Shown: piece by piece, positions 46,675-58,696 of the stretch
How the letters are laid out: every line of letters begins with the position of its first letter
Position numbering within the stretch: position 1 is the first letter of the stretch
Source of the DNA: Heterodera schachtii
Taxonomy: Eukaryota; Nematoda; Chromadorea; Rhabditida; Heteroderidae
Reading direction: 5' to 3'
Assembly (NCBI GenBank): GCA_023374025.1
Contig: SIJG01000014.1
Span: 853,077 to 917,076, forward strand
DNA: 64,000 nucleotides
Position numbers and translations under genes: made by a program
Notes under the pieces: generated by a model
What the model saw: the letters and a program-made list of their open reading frames with translations, nothing else
The model's database searches: none
What the model was told of the DNA's origin: nothing

Positions 46675-47706
46675 CACCCCAAATGTTCATTACGTTATAA
46701 CTCAAGTCCTAGGCAGCCGTTTTTAGCCAAAATGTGAAAATTGATTCTTTTTATATTAAGCTAAATATCCAAAGTGAATTTGACCCTTATAACCAAAAGT
46801 TTAGGAATTTGCGAATTTGGTGTTTTTTTCATGTGTTAGAGACATGGAAAAGAAATGCAAAATTTTAATCACACCGTAACTTTTTTAAATAACCCACTTT
46901 TTGCTCCAAAAACCCTCCAATTTTGTTTATATATTTTTTTCTCTATCGATATGCAAAATTTCAAGCAGATTTAACATAGGGAAAAAAAAAGTTAAACAAT
47001 CGCGAAGTAAATGCTGTTTTTTCTATTAAAAAATAAGGAGATAGTACGCCAAAGTGAGAGAAATTACAAAGAAAAAGAGAAACGACGAGATATTACTAGG
47101 CTTTTCTCTGCACAGTGGAGTTGACCCATAGTGCAAGTTAACTGTCAAATTTTACAAAATCCAAGTACACACAAAATTATTATATAACACTTAGTTAAAA
47201 AAATTGATTTTATTCAGATAGTTGTTTTTTTTTTCGTCAATCGTGAAGAATAGGGATCCCATATTTTTCCAAAAAAAATAAAAAATTTTAAAAAGTCATC
47301 TAAAATTTTATGGGGTTTTAGATGTCGCTGACCATGAAGCTGATATCCACGTCGCCCAATTTCGAACCTCGGACCCAAACTTGAACAAAAACCGAAAATT
47401 AATCGATTTTGGACAATAAAAGGTGAATTTTGGTGAGAAATGAGTTTTCGACTTTTCTTCGAATTCGGGTCCGAGATTCGAAATTGGTCAAAATGTCAGA
47501 TTCCTGATCAGCGACTCTCAAAACTGCCCATAAACATGTTTCCATGACTTTTTAGAACAAAAAAATTTTTTCTTCCAAAAAGGGGGCGCACCATCTATAG
47601 TACAATATTACCAATTATATTACTAATTAATAATCCTTTTACTTACAATTAGTGTTTTTTTTTAATTTATATTTCTTTGCTCTGCATATAACAATCAACG
47701 AGAGAA
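46675..47706. other. AT-rich region upstream of the caprin-like gene
   Basis: No gene seen. The left part is AT-rich, the right part holds the inverted repeat above. The promoter of the next gene should be within 47590-47706. Confidence 0.4.
47260..47590. repeat. imperfect inverted repeat, probable further fold-back element
   Basis: AAAAAGTCAT, GTCGCTGA(C/T)CA, CAATTTCGAA and CTCGGACCC occur in the same order at 47295-47385 and, complemented, at 47460-47555. The space between is AT-rich. No target duplication was found. Confidence 0.55.
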
Positions 47707-48348
47707 ATGGGGAATTGTAAGCCCGCGGATGCCACTGAGTCGGAGAACGCGTCTTCTGTCGAGACGGTTGAAGTTGAAGTACCTCCGGACCCTCTCGTTA
47801 ACCCATTCTGGAAGATGCAAAAAGCCTTCGAGAAGAAACTGCGTAATCTGTTGAAGCGTGAGGTTAGCACATTCATTTCACAAAATGATCAAGTGATTTT
47901 GTGGATAAGCCCAGCGATGAAATTTTATTGTGAAATGTCATTAAAATTTATCCATTTTATTTTACAGAAGAAGCTTTTGCAACTGAAGGAAGAACGCGAT
48001 TCCGACAAGCCGATCACTACCGACCAACACGAAGCTCTCAGCAAATTGGACGAAGTTAAAACCCTCATTGGGTTCGTTGATGAGATGATGAAGTTGAACC
48101 AGCAGCAGTTCAGCCAGTATAAGAAGTGCGGTTCATTAAAATACGAGAGATTTGTTTTGAAAATTGGCACTACTTTTAGGGCCATCAAAAATCGTGAACG
48201 CCAACTGAAAATGGAGAAGGCGCGTTCTCAAATCGGTACTCCACAATTGTCGGATGAGCTGAAAAAGTCGACGGATGTACAGACGAACGGAGTCGCCGAG
48301 GAAGTGCAGGCGGCGGTGGGCGTCGTGGGACCTTCCAGTGAGGTTTAG
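47707..48348 (+). CDS. caprin-like protein, short, with N-myristoylation signal
   Basis: Three exons: 47707-47862, 47968-48125 and 48180-48348, giving 160 residues. After an acidic N-terminus comes FEKKLRNLLKREKKLLQLK, then TTDQHEALSKLDEVKTLIGF and KAIKNRERQLKMEKAR. This matches the N-terminal dimerisation helices of caprin (human: KKLRNLEKKK ... NQDQLDAVSKYQEV). Caprins bind RNA and G3BP in stress granules and control translation. The second caprin homology region and RGG tail are absent: the protein ends soon after, at VGVVGPSSEV. The start MGNCKP fits N-myristoylation plus a palmitoylable Cys, which caprins do not normally have. Start chosen as the only Met before the conserved helix. Confidence 0.6.
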   Translation: MGNCKPADATESENASSVETVEVEVPPDPLVNPFWKMQKAFEKKLRNLLKREVSTFISQNDQVILWISPAMKFYCEMSLKFIHFILQKKLLQLKEERDSDKPITTDQHEALSKLDEVKTLIGFVDEMMKLNQQQFSQYKKCGSLKYERFVLKIGTTFRAIKNRERQLKMEKARSQIGTPQLSDELKKSTDVQTNGVAEEVQAAVGVVGPSSEV

Positions 48349-49136
48349 AACGTGTGCATTTGGGACGAAAAAGACGGACAAATTATTGATGTTTATCAAT
48401 CAGATGCTTTTTGTTGGTAAATAAATGTGAATTGCCTCCGTTTGCTCATTTTACCGTTTGGCACTTCTCTCGGTTTCTCTTTCTTCTTTCCCTCCTTTGT
48501 TTTGTTGTTTTGATAATGCAGTGGGCGGAGTTTAGTGGGCGGGGGGAGGGAGGGGAGATGAGTTTGGGATGGGATGAATTGGCGGGGGGGGGGGGGGGTG
48601 AATGGATGTGGGGTTGGGTTGAGAGTTGGGGGGGGGGGGGGTGCTGATCGGATGGGAGAGGCGGCCGGGCATTGGAGGAAATGCGGTCGGATGGCAGCGG
48701 AAAGGGCAGTCAGTGCAACGGGGAGGGGAGGGAATGCGACGGGTGGGCAGTGCAGAGGAAGGCTTTTCTCCGCAATTGCCTCCCTGCGCCTCTCCAAACT
48801 CTGTGGCTGTTATGTGACGATGGAGGGAAGGGACGGATGGGCGGAGGGAGGACTGAGGGGGGGGGGGGAGGCGAGTGACGACTGCTCGCAAATCAGTCGG
48901 GGCAGTCGGAGAGAGGGAACGAACAGCGAAGGGAGGGAGGGGGAGAGTTCTCCCGTCGTCATCCCACTACGATACTCCCTCCCCTCCTCTCCCCCGCTCT
49001 CACTTCTCATCCTTCCGCCCTCATCACTCATCTCATTTTCTGCCGATCCCTCCCCCTCCTTTCATTCCTTCTCCAAATTCGTTACTCCTACAAATTCCTC
49101 CACTTAAGTTCATGATGCTTTAGCAATTGTCAGTCC
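48349..49136. other. intergenic, G/C-run rich
   Basis: The caprin-like 3' end, then G-runs at 48585-48598, 48629-48641 and 48858-48869 and CT-rich DNA up to the next start. Open frames exist on both strands but look like low-complexity products. Confidence 0.5.
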
Positions 49137-52100
49137 ATGGCTAATTCTGAGCCCTCTCTTCCCATTGATTCGTCGTCATTCCGTGCCGTCGTCGTCGATT
49201 CGCTGCTGTGCTTCGTCCACAACTTCCGCCACCTTCCCCACCTCCGTTCGGTGCTCATCCGTCACTTCCCCGTGCCCTCCTTCGTCCGTTCCCTCCATTT
49301 GCTTACCCAACTTTCCCCCGACCCCAACGATTTGCTCTTCCCCTTTTGCTCTTCCCATTCTGAGGATGTCCATTTGCTGCTCCATTCGCTGCTCCTTCGC
49401 TTCGACCGTCTCTCCTCCTCGGGCCAAGCGCCGATCTTTGCCGCTTCCGATCTCTTCTCACTTCCGCTCCGCCCCAATTTCGTCACTTCGGCCGACACGG
49501 AAATCGTCGGGGGCGAAAACGGCACGAAAATGGGCCGAGTGGCGGTGGAGGACGAACTTCGGCACATCCGTTTTATGCTGCAGCAAATTTTCTGGCTGCA
49601 ACAGCAATTGCCGGCCCGACAAAAGAACGGAAGCAGCAACGGCAGGTCAGAGAAGTGGAAACGATTAACTAATTGGAGGGGAAATGGTTTAACGGCGGCG
49701 GTCAAAAGTCAGTCCCACAGACTTTGGGTTCAGTTTCCCCCCCCCCCCCCTCAATCGACCGACCGTTTGCTCATTTCAGCAAACGTCTCACCCTCCCCCC
49801 CCCCCAATAAATAAATTCCATCATTTTACCCTTTTCAACTCTCCGTCTTTCGTCCGTCCAACCTCAATCGCTCGCCCCCTTTTCTCGCCCGAAGCCCCGC
49901 GATTAATTACCGCTGATAAGACAAAATGCGCAATTCCATCCTTCTCCCATCATTAGCATTATGCTCCCTCATTGAATAGCTTATTTGTTTTAAGAAAAAA
50001 GAGGAAACTGCATAAAGTGTCGGAAAAACGGAAAAAGTGCGGTGGGGGGAGGGAAAGAATATTTCCGGAATTATTTGAGAGAGTGAGGGAAGAGATACGG
50101 TATATGAGGGAAAGAGAGGGGGGGGGGGGGGAGGGGGGGAACGATTGGGTGGTGGTGGGGGGAGCCGGAGGGAAAGGGCGACGGATTCGGGGGAGATGAG
50201 AGGGTGGGAGGGGAGGGGGTGACTCACCTTTTAGGGAATTTGCTGTGCTGGATCAACGGAGGGTGTTCCGTTCCGCCAATTCCCCCCCCCCCCCCCTTTG
50301 GTCGTTCTTTTATGAATGAATATTGGGACAGTTTTTTGTGCCCCCGCCGCCGCCACTTCATTTTATTCGGTTCATTCACTCACCCACTCCGTCCATTTCA
50401 CTTCCCCCGTCGATTCCCCCCCCCCCCCCCCTCTCCCATCAAATCCATTCACTCCTCACTCATTTTTTGCCTCCCCTCAGTTTTTCTCTCTACTTTGGCT
50501 GAATCGCTAATGCGAATAATGCTAAAAAGCGAAGGGGTGGGGGGGGGAGAGAAAAGAGTGGCCGATCCCTTCCACCCCCCCCCCCCCCCCTCCCCTGCCA
50601 TTGGATTGATTGTATCTATCGGAGAAATGGAAAGGGTGGAAGGATTGGGATTGTGTTGTAGGGGACAAACAAACACTGACTGAACAGATTGAAAGAAAGA
50701 CAGAATGAGAGAGGCACCGGGGATGGGAGCCTGGGGCATTCAAAGGATGAGGAAAGGCCCGGGGGGGGGGGGGGGGGACAGCCCACACTCAAAGGCCGGC
50801 CCGTTTCAAATCAGCGATTCAAAATCATTTGCGACACCCCCTCTCCCCTCCTCCCCCGTCCTCTCCCCTCTTCCCCCCCCCCCCTCCCCTCCCTCGCCCG
50901 GGGGCCAACCCTTTCCCTTTTGTTGAATGTGCCTTTGATTTTGAATAAAAAGGGAAACGGCGAAAGATTGGAAATTGGCAAAAGAAAAGAAAAACTGAGT
51001 TGGGGGGGGGAATGGCCACGGGGGTCGGACGAAGTGATGAGGAAGTTTATACGAATTGGAGAAGATTATCCGGGACATTTTGTTGTGTGTGGGTGAATAA
51101 TTTGGGTGGGGTGACATATTGCGAAGAAGGCAAATGATTTGGGAATGAGCAGATAAACAACACAAAACGGAGAAGGGAACAGGGAAAAGGCAAAAGGCAA
51201 CGGATGTATCGTATTTCTGATGAGAGCCAAAAAGGATTTGGACAAATTTGAAGTGAACGGAACTCAAAATCAGTCTCATCTCACGGCATTTCCCTTTTCG
51301 TAGTCTTACCGCATTTCCCATTTCAGTCCGTCGCCCTTTCTCGACTTTGCCCAGCAGCACTGTGCCGTGCCGTCCGTCACTTCCTCCTCCGCCCCGCCCC
51401 TTTCCCTTTTTGCCCAATTTGGCCAGTCTCTCTTTTCTTCCCCCGAATGTCCGAATGCGCGCCCTTTGCCCGCCACAACTCCAAAAGATGGCCAAACAGT
51501 GGCCACAAATGGCATTGTTTCCTCTCCGCCGATGGTACAAAATAATCGACAAACGACGACAAACAGTGGCAAAGGAATGTTATCACCTTCGAAGAGCAGG
51601 GGACGGCTGGACAATGTGGTGGAAAAGCTGACGAGAGAAAGGACGACCAGCAGAAAGGGGACGACCGACGAGGGGAAAGGGGACGGAGGGGAAGAGAGAC
51701 AACAGCGGCAGAGAAGTGAGACAGTCGAGAGAGAGAGGCAAAATGCGCATATGGAAGAGGCAAAGAATCAAAGAGACGAAATAGACAGTGAGGGGAAAGA
51801 GAGACAACAACAGCAGAGACCAATGCAGCAACAGAACAACGCGCAACACCAACAACAAGTGATGGGTGGGGTGACGACGACGATAAATGCAGCTGCAACA
51901 ATGGCCTCGTCTTACGCAATGCGCGTGCTGCAGCAATTGGCCATCGGCGCCGGAGGGTTGGGAGGGATAATGGAGGGGGCCCAGCAGAGACAAATGGACG
52001 AGTGGCAGAGGGGACAGGCGACGGCACAACTCACAAAGCGCAACGAGTTGGAAGAGGAGGAAGCGGAGGAAAGGTGGGCAAAGGAGGGGGGCGAGGGCGG

Positions 52101-54394
52101 CAGGGAGGAAAGGGGAGGGGGCAAAGAGAGGGAGGGGGGGGGGGAGAGGGAATTGGGTGGAGGGGGGGGGGGACTTTGGGTGGTTGAGAAAGGTCACACC
52201 CGCCGACACTGAGGTGGGCACTAATTGAGGAGAGATCCTTCCCGTGATAAGTTCATCATTCTCGCCCTCACAGATTCCCCCCCCCCCCCCGCCTCCGATG
52301 CCTCCAAACCCATCGCTCATCCCAACCCTTACCCCATTTCTCCGCCATCCCCAGCCCAAATTGATTGCGGAGATCGCCGGAGGGGCAAATTAATGCGCAC
52401 CGCTGCTGCCGCCCTAACAGCATTGACCTCAATCTTCCCGTTTACCTCCCCTGTGCCTCCCTCCACTCCCGAGGGAAGTGCGAGAAGGACAAACCCACAA
52501 AATTGATGAGGGAGCGGCGGTGGCGGCGGAGGGCGAGGAGAAAGGGAGGGGAGGGAAAGGGGGGACAACGGGAGAGGAAGCGGGGAAGGGGTGGGGGAAC
52601 GGAGGAGTCCATTGCTCTCCCAAAAGCCATTCATTCCCTCTCACCGATCCTTCTCTTTCTGTGTGTGTTCACTCCCGACAATCTCTCCCCTCCCTCCCTC
52701 CCCCATCATATTGCTTCTCCTTCTTAACTCCTCAAAATTATTCGCGAACGACCTTTTGCGGTAAACCGCTTTTTGAGAAGAACGGACAGAAGAGAAGGGG
52801 AGGTGGAGGAAGAAGGGTTATTTATTAGGGAGGCTTTGACGAGAGCAATTGGAGGGGGGGGGGGGAATCACTCGGCGAGGGAGGAGAGGGGAGTGGAGGG
52901 AGGGATGTGATCGGAGGAGGGGGGGGGGGGAGAACGGAATGGAGTGGGTGAGGGGAGTCCGTCACCCTCCCCTCCTCCATCCCTCCCTCCTTTTCGCCTC
53001 CCCAACCCACGGCGGAGCGGGCGGTTGGTTTATTCTGATGATGGATTGCGCGGTGAGTGGCAAGAGACGGACGATGAGGGGACCAGGGAGGTAGAAGAAG
53101 ACGTCTCCTGTTGAACTGGGTTTGGCTGTGATCGGAGGCGATGGATGGGATGGACGGGCAAAAAGGGGGGAAAAGAGTTATTTGGAGGTGGGGAGGGAGG
53201 GAATCGAACTGCTGACGAAGAAGGGGAAGAAGGGGGGGGGGGTGATCATGGCAAGAGGGAAAGGGACGGACTGAGTGATTGGAGACGCAAAAAGTGATCA
53301 AATGGGGGACACTCTTGGAATGCAAAATGAAAGAAACTGTTGAAGGGACGGACCGATGTTGGAGGAGGAGGAAGAGGAGGACGAAGAAGAAGACGAAGGG
53401 GACACTTTCGGAAACAAAACACCGTCCGGAGAAAGGCAGGAGGAGGGGGAAGAAAGGAAGCGGACGGATGTCGAATTTGGAGGACAGACAATGGCCGACA
53501 GTCCCACGCTTTCGGAGGGATCGTTGGCCCAAATGAGCAATGGAAATGACAAGGAAGGTGAGCAGCAGTGGCGGGGGGGGGGGACAAAGGGAATGGCACT
53601 GATCGGACGGACCAATCGCAGGGGAGGAAAAGCCGCTGCTGTGCAATTGGCCCAACTGCTTCAAACGGTTTCGCAACAAATTTCTGCTGAAGAAGCACCG
53701 ATTCATTCACAGCGGGGAAAAGCCGCACAAATGCCCTTTCTGTCCAAAAAAGTGAGCGGGGGAAAAGAAAGGAAAAGCAAAGAATTGGAATGGTTTAAGG
53801 TTCAACCGGAGGGACAATTTGTTAAGGCACAAGAAGACGCATGTTCAGAACGGGTGGGTCATCAATTAATTAATTAATTGTGAGCTTATGCGAGGACGGG
53901 GACGGACAATCGATCAGAGGACATTACGACAGCGTAATAAATGTCTAATGTTCGCTTGTCCGGCGGGCACCAAAACAGCACATTGAGGGGGGGGGGGGGG
54001 GGCGATTGAGTACCAATCATTCGGCGCGTTCAAAAAAGAAGATAATGACGTCATGCATAATTCTTTAAATTCGCTCTTCCACAGTACCCTTTCCTTAAAT
54101 ATTTGTTTTCTTTTTTCTCCCATTTGTGTCCATTTTTCAAAAATGGGGAAAGGATGGACGATGGTCGGAAAAATGAATCCGAAATTATCTCCTTAATCCT
54201 TCATTAGGTTGTCCGAGCAAAGCGGACAGAAACGACGGCACAATATGCTTTACGGAGTGAGCGCGGAAGAAGCGCTTCTCAGCGGAATGATTTTGCCGAT
54301 GGACGGCGGCACATCGACGGAAAAACAGCGGAGGGGCACAAAAAGAAAGGCGAAGTGCACGGAGAGGGTGCGGGATGATGGCACGGAGCAATGA
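49137..54394 (+). CDS. C2H2 zinc-finger transcription factor
   Basis: Exon 1 (49137-49646) starts MANSEPSLPIDSSSF and encodes an N-terminal domain with Leu-rich helices (VHLLLHSLLLRFDRL; DELRHIRFMLQQIFWLQQQL). Its AG end joins T at about 51327 to give SPSPFLDFAQQHC, a Pro/Ser region, then a Gln-rich and Glu-rich stretch (to about 52071). A Cys-containing frame near 52365-52530 may be another exon. The exon around 53356-53570 is acidic (about 15 Glu/Asp in a row) and joins GEEKPLLCNWPNCFKRFRNK. The fingers are C-x4-C-x12-H-x3-H (LKKHRFIHSGEKPHK) and C-x2-C ... FNRRDNLLRHKKTH. The last exon (54208-54394) is LSEQSGQKRRHNML to a stop. Two intact fingers with a GEKPHK linker indicate DNA binding. 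The introns are unusually long for this window and contain C/G runs. Confidence 0.7.
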
Positions 54395-54726
54395 GTGGGG
54401 GGGGGGGGGGAGAACGGCACGGCACGGAAAAACGAACGGAGGGACGACGAGCAAAAACCAACCCATGACAAGCCCAACAAATGCAAAGTGATCTGAGATT
54501 AAATATTTATCTTCTTTAATTCATTTTCATCCGTTGCAATTTTCCGTTTCAGTGAAATTTTTAAATTAAATTATGTGAAATGATAAAAAGAAAACGAAGT
54601 GGTAAAAAGGCGTTGAGAATCAAGCTCCCATAAATGTAATTGAGAATAATTTCAAAATGCTTTCGTTTCGGCTGTCCTTTTCTTTTCCCGCATTTTCTCT
54701 GATTTTCTTTCGCCATTCCGTAAAAA

Positions 54727-57604
54727 TTAAACTCCAAAATCCGCCGCGGTCACTTTCAGCTGAAATGCCGATTTGTGGGGCGGTTGCTGCTCCGTAAGAT
54801 TGAGAAAGGGAAAGGAGGAGAAAGTGCACAGCAATTGCACCCCGCGGTCGAACCCCTCGCGGTCGTGGCAACGCAGCACAAAAGTGAGGCCGTGCCGCAT
54901 GGGGCCGGACACGCGCGAGTCGCACAGAACGGACCATTTGGACTCGGAAAGGACTTCCTGGCAAAACAAAATGCCAATTTAAAAGCAATGCCAAAGGGAT
55001 TTTGGCACTTGAAGAGGCGTTGAGGAGGAGAAAAAGCGCTGGAGAAAGGTGCGTGCGGAGAAGCCGAAGGCCAAACACCGCTGCAAATGCGCAAGCGAAT
55101 CGTCGTGGCGGAAGAACGCCTCTTGGCCGGTGAAGCGGAGATACTTCCGCAACGGACGCGCGATGCTCTCCAAAACGGACTTTGCGGCCAAACGCGGGTC
55201 CATTGGTTCGACCTTAGGAAAAGCAAAAGCCATAGTAGCCAACAGAAAGGACAATTCGAAAGAGCCTTCTGTCTCCTTTTCGTGTCCACCTTTTGCTGTG
55301 CCGCCCTTTCCACCGAGTCGATGTTCATCTGCTGGACCTGCTCGAACACGTCCTCCGTGCAGTTGATCAGCCGGCACTTCCTCTTGCGGAAGTGCCTTTC
55401 CCATTCGCACTCTCTCCTGAACATTTCGCTGTGCCCCGCGACACGCCGTTGAACTGCGCTCTGAAATAGGCGTGTGTTTATAGGCAACTCACTGATCGGA
55501 GGAGATCAAAATAAAGTCAAAGGGCGGACATGCATCAAAATACGCTCCGCCGCCTGCGGCAGAACGACGCCTTCGCCCCTTCCGTCGATGTCGTACAATT
55601 TGAAACCCGCGCTGGGCGTAGGGAGGGGACGGAAGTGGGCGAAGGCGGAGGAGCGACGAGAATGGTCCAGGAAAGGGTTGTGGACGGGGAAATGGGCACG
55701 GTAATGACGGAGAAGGACAACCGCGGCCTGGGAAGAGAAAGAGAGAAGGGACTGAAAAGAACGAAAAACAAAAACAGAGAAAACACCTCCTGAATACTCA
55801 TCTGACCAATCTGATGAGTACGCCATTCGCCGTCCTAAAAGAGGGAAAAATGGTGAGTAAAAAGAAAACCATGGAAAAACGGAAACAACGGAAAAACGGA
55901 AATAATGGAAAAACGGAAATAACGGAAATAATGGAAAAACGGAAATAATGAAAAAACGGAAATAATGGAAAAACGGACCGGATCACGGACAATTTGGACG
56001 GAAAAGACGGGGCGAAACTGACGCAGCTCGAAGAAAAGCCAAACGCAATGGATGAACAGCAAAATGTCGAGCAGAGAGAGGGCAAAGGAGAGAACGTAGG
56101 GGAGATGAGCATTCCTTTAGGGGAAAATGATGAAAAGGGGGGATTTTAGTGGAGAAGTCGGAATTCGGAATTAGTAAAAGTGGGGAAGGGAAAGTTAGGG
56201 GAAAAGCCATGGGAAAAGGACGGACTTCTCGAGCAGAATTCGGACGATGTAAAAGAGCCAAAAGGCGAACAGAACGAAGAAGACGAAAAAAGCGAACGCG
56301 GCGCGGTGGAGGAAAATGCGCGGAAGGTCAGCGGAGGAACGGCGCCAAAACAACACATAAAGTGCCAAAAAGAGAAGGGCCTGTGAGGGGAGAGAACGGT
56401 AGAAAGGGCCAATTTTTAGAAGCGAATTTACCGTTTTGCCACTCAAATTGAGAAGCTGACCCTAAAAAAGGCGAAATTAGGGACAGAAAAGCGGCAAAAG
56501 GCATGGAGTGAAAGTGCCGTTTGTCACTTCATTTTGGCACCAAAGTGCCAAATCCTTCCGCCGAAATGGACAACTCTCTCCGGTGCCTTTCTTTCTCCGT
56601 CCGTTCCTCCCACCTGACAGTCGACTTGGCAATTGCCCAGCTGTTCCCTCCACTGTTGCCTTTGTGCGTTGTCTCCCGCAAAAAGTTGCAATTGGCCAAC
56701 GGCGTGCGGCAGCGCGGCCATTAGAGGGGCGGAGATGAGGGCGAGGAAAGAGAGAAGGAAAGTGGCGAACAGCCAACAGAGGCGGGAGCAGCGCCGGAGC
56801 AAAGAAGCGGACAGAGAGACGGCGGACGACGGCGCCGGCAGAAAGGGCGCCTCGTCTTCGCCGAGGGCGCCGAAGGAATGTTCGCTGGTGGCACCGGTGA
56901 CCTGTCAAAGGGGCGGCTCATCACACTTAGTCATTTAATTATTTTTTTGTTGGAAATTTTCGAAGACCCACGAGACTCTCGTCCTTATTTTTTGCTTTTT
57001 ATTGCTGATTGTTTGGAGTTGTTTTTGTTCGGGGTCAAATTGAATATTTTACCGCAGTTTCCCCCCCCCCCCCTTAATGAGGTTCGACTTTTGAAAATTG
57101 ACGCTTTTTCCCGAGAATCTCTCTAATAAAAAATGGAAAATTATAATGAGCTAATGAATGTAGTAAATTAATTTGCAATTATTCTTAGAAAATGCCAAAA
57201 AATGTTTTTCCATTCATTGCCAAAAGAATTGAACGCCTCGAGGGATTAATTAATTAAACAAGTATAATTAGTTAATTATTTCTTTTGTTCTGCTGACCAC
57301 CGTCGTGTTCTCCGCCCATCTGTCCTCCCCCATGTCCATTTTCGTCGGTCCCTTTAATTTTTTCAATTTTAATTTGACGTTCGCCATTCATTTGCCCATA
57401 ACTCTTTCTCACTTCACTGGCAGCAGCCGAAAATTGCGGTGCCATGAAATTGTGTTGGCACTGCGCGTGGGGGCGATGGAAATGGTCGGGCGGGGGGACG
57501 TAGCGATTGGCGTGGAAGGAAACGGCTTTTGAGGACGAAGCGACGGCACTGTTCAGAGAACGGCGCCGATTGGAAAAGGTCCGTTCAGAAACGACGGAAG
57601 ACAT
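54727..57604 (-). CDS. vang-1: Van Gogh/Strabismus planar cell polarity membrane protein
   Basis: Start at 57604 (MSSVVSERTFSNRRRS); the exon ends SE at a GTGAG donor, then DRWAENTT joins VTGATSEHSF, the conserved N-terminal motif of VANGL (GETTT.VTGTSEHS). Four membrane helices follow, with LFATFLLSFLALISAPL, GNCQVDCQGQLLNLS, YVLFWRRSSADLPRIFLHRA and FWLFYIVRIL. After that come WLFFELRQFRPVFSVQIVR, HYRAHFPVHNPF, GFKLYDIDGRGE, VEPMDPRLAAKSVLESIARPLRKYLR and HDDSLAHLQRCLAFGFS. Vang works with Prickle and Frizzled/Dishevelled to orient cells and neurites. The gene is complete. The protein ends ADFGV, not the ETSV of vertebrates; that tail would fit a class II PDZ ligand. Exon edges in the middle are approximate. 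Confidence 0.9.
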
Positions 57605-57785
57605 TGGCAAAAGAGTGGCCAAATGCAAAGGCAATTAACTAATTAATTATTTAATTGGGGGAGGGAAAAAACAAAGGTTATTTTAGGACGGATGAAAGGA
57701 CCGAATTGAATGGAAGCGAAGGAAGAAAAAGGGAGGAGGACGAAGAACGAAGACGGACGGACGAAGCGATCGATAACAGATGGAC

Positions 57786-57821
<36 letters not shown>

Positions 57822-58696
57822 ATTGGGGGATGGCCGACCCGCCGGCGGTGGCGTTGCGGCGAGCGACTGACTGACCCCCCCCCCCCCCCTCCCCCCCCCC
57901 CATGCCGGACAATGTCCATCGCCCACCCCTCGCCCTCTCATCACTCTGCCCACTCTTTCTCCCATCCCTTTTTGCCCCTCCCCGCCAATGTCTGTTGGAG
58001 AGAGCGAAGCCCAATGGTCGCCGCCGCCGCCTCCCCACCGACCCACGCGGTGGCGTGGCGGCAAAGTTCAAACACAAAGGCAACAGTCTTCCGTTTGAAC
58101 ACACGTCGATAAAAACGACCTCTCCCTTCCCCCCTCACATTCATCCCATTTTCTGCGTCCGTTCACTCAAAATTCAAACGAATGAACAATTGGAAGGAGG
58201 GAGAACGACTGATAACTCATCAAAAGTGATTGATAAGTGATAAGAGAAGGGACGGCGAATGCCCAACACTTTCAATTTGTACGTAAATATTCAAATGTTT
58301 AACGGATTGGACAGTAAGTAATTTATATTATTTTTATTATATGCCAAAAATAAAAATGTTTGAAATGTGAAAATGACTGAAAACTAAACGAACTGAGAAA
58401 AAAAAAACCGGACGAAGTGCAGAGACGGAATTTGCTGAATTGTATTGGACATTGGCGAGATCAATGGCGAATGATTATTAACAAATAGCAAAGTTTCGTT
58501 TATGAAAAGCGAATGTCAGTAGAAAAGGAAGTGATCGGTCGAACTCGCAAAATAAAACAAACATAATTTGAAAAGTTAAAATAATAAATTCGTTGGCACT
58601 TTTCCAAATATAAAAAGACTTTGTCCGATCGATCACTTCCCCCACAGTTAAAGAAAGGTTAATGATTCGGGGAACAGTGATTTTTGAAACACACAA
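57605..58696. other. intergenic with large G-run and C-runs
   Basis: Contains a G-run of nearly 30 at 57791-57819 and C-runs at 57876-57900 on the same strand. The rest is AT-rich (58270-58690). No gene is supported. Confidence 0.5.

Noticed and set aside
52825..53706. 293-codon minus-strand frame
   Set aside because: Opposite strand of the acidic and zinc-finger exons and of G-runs; Ser/Pro/Phe-rich shadow.
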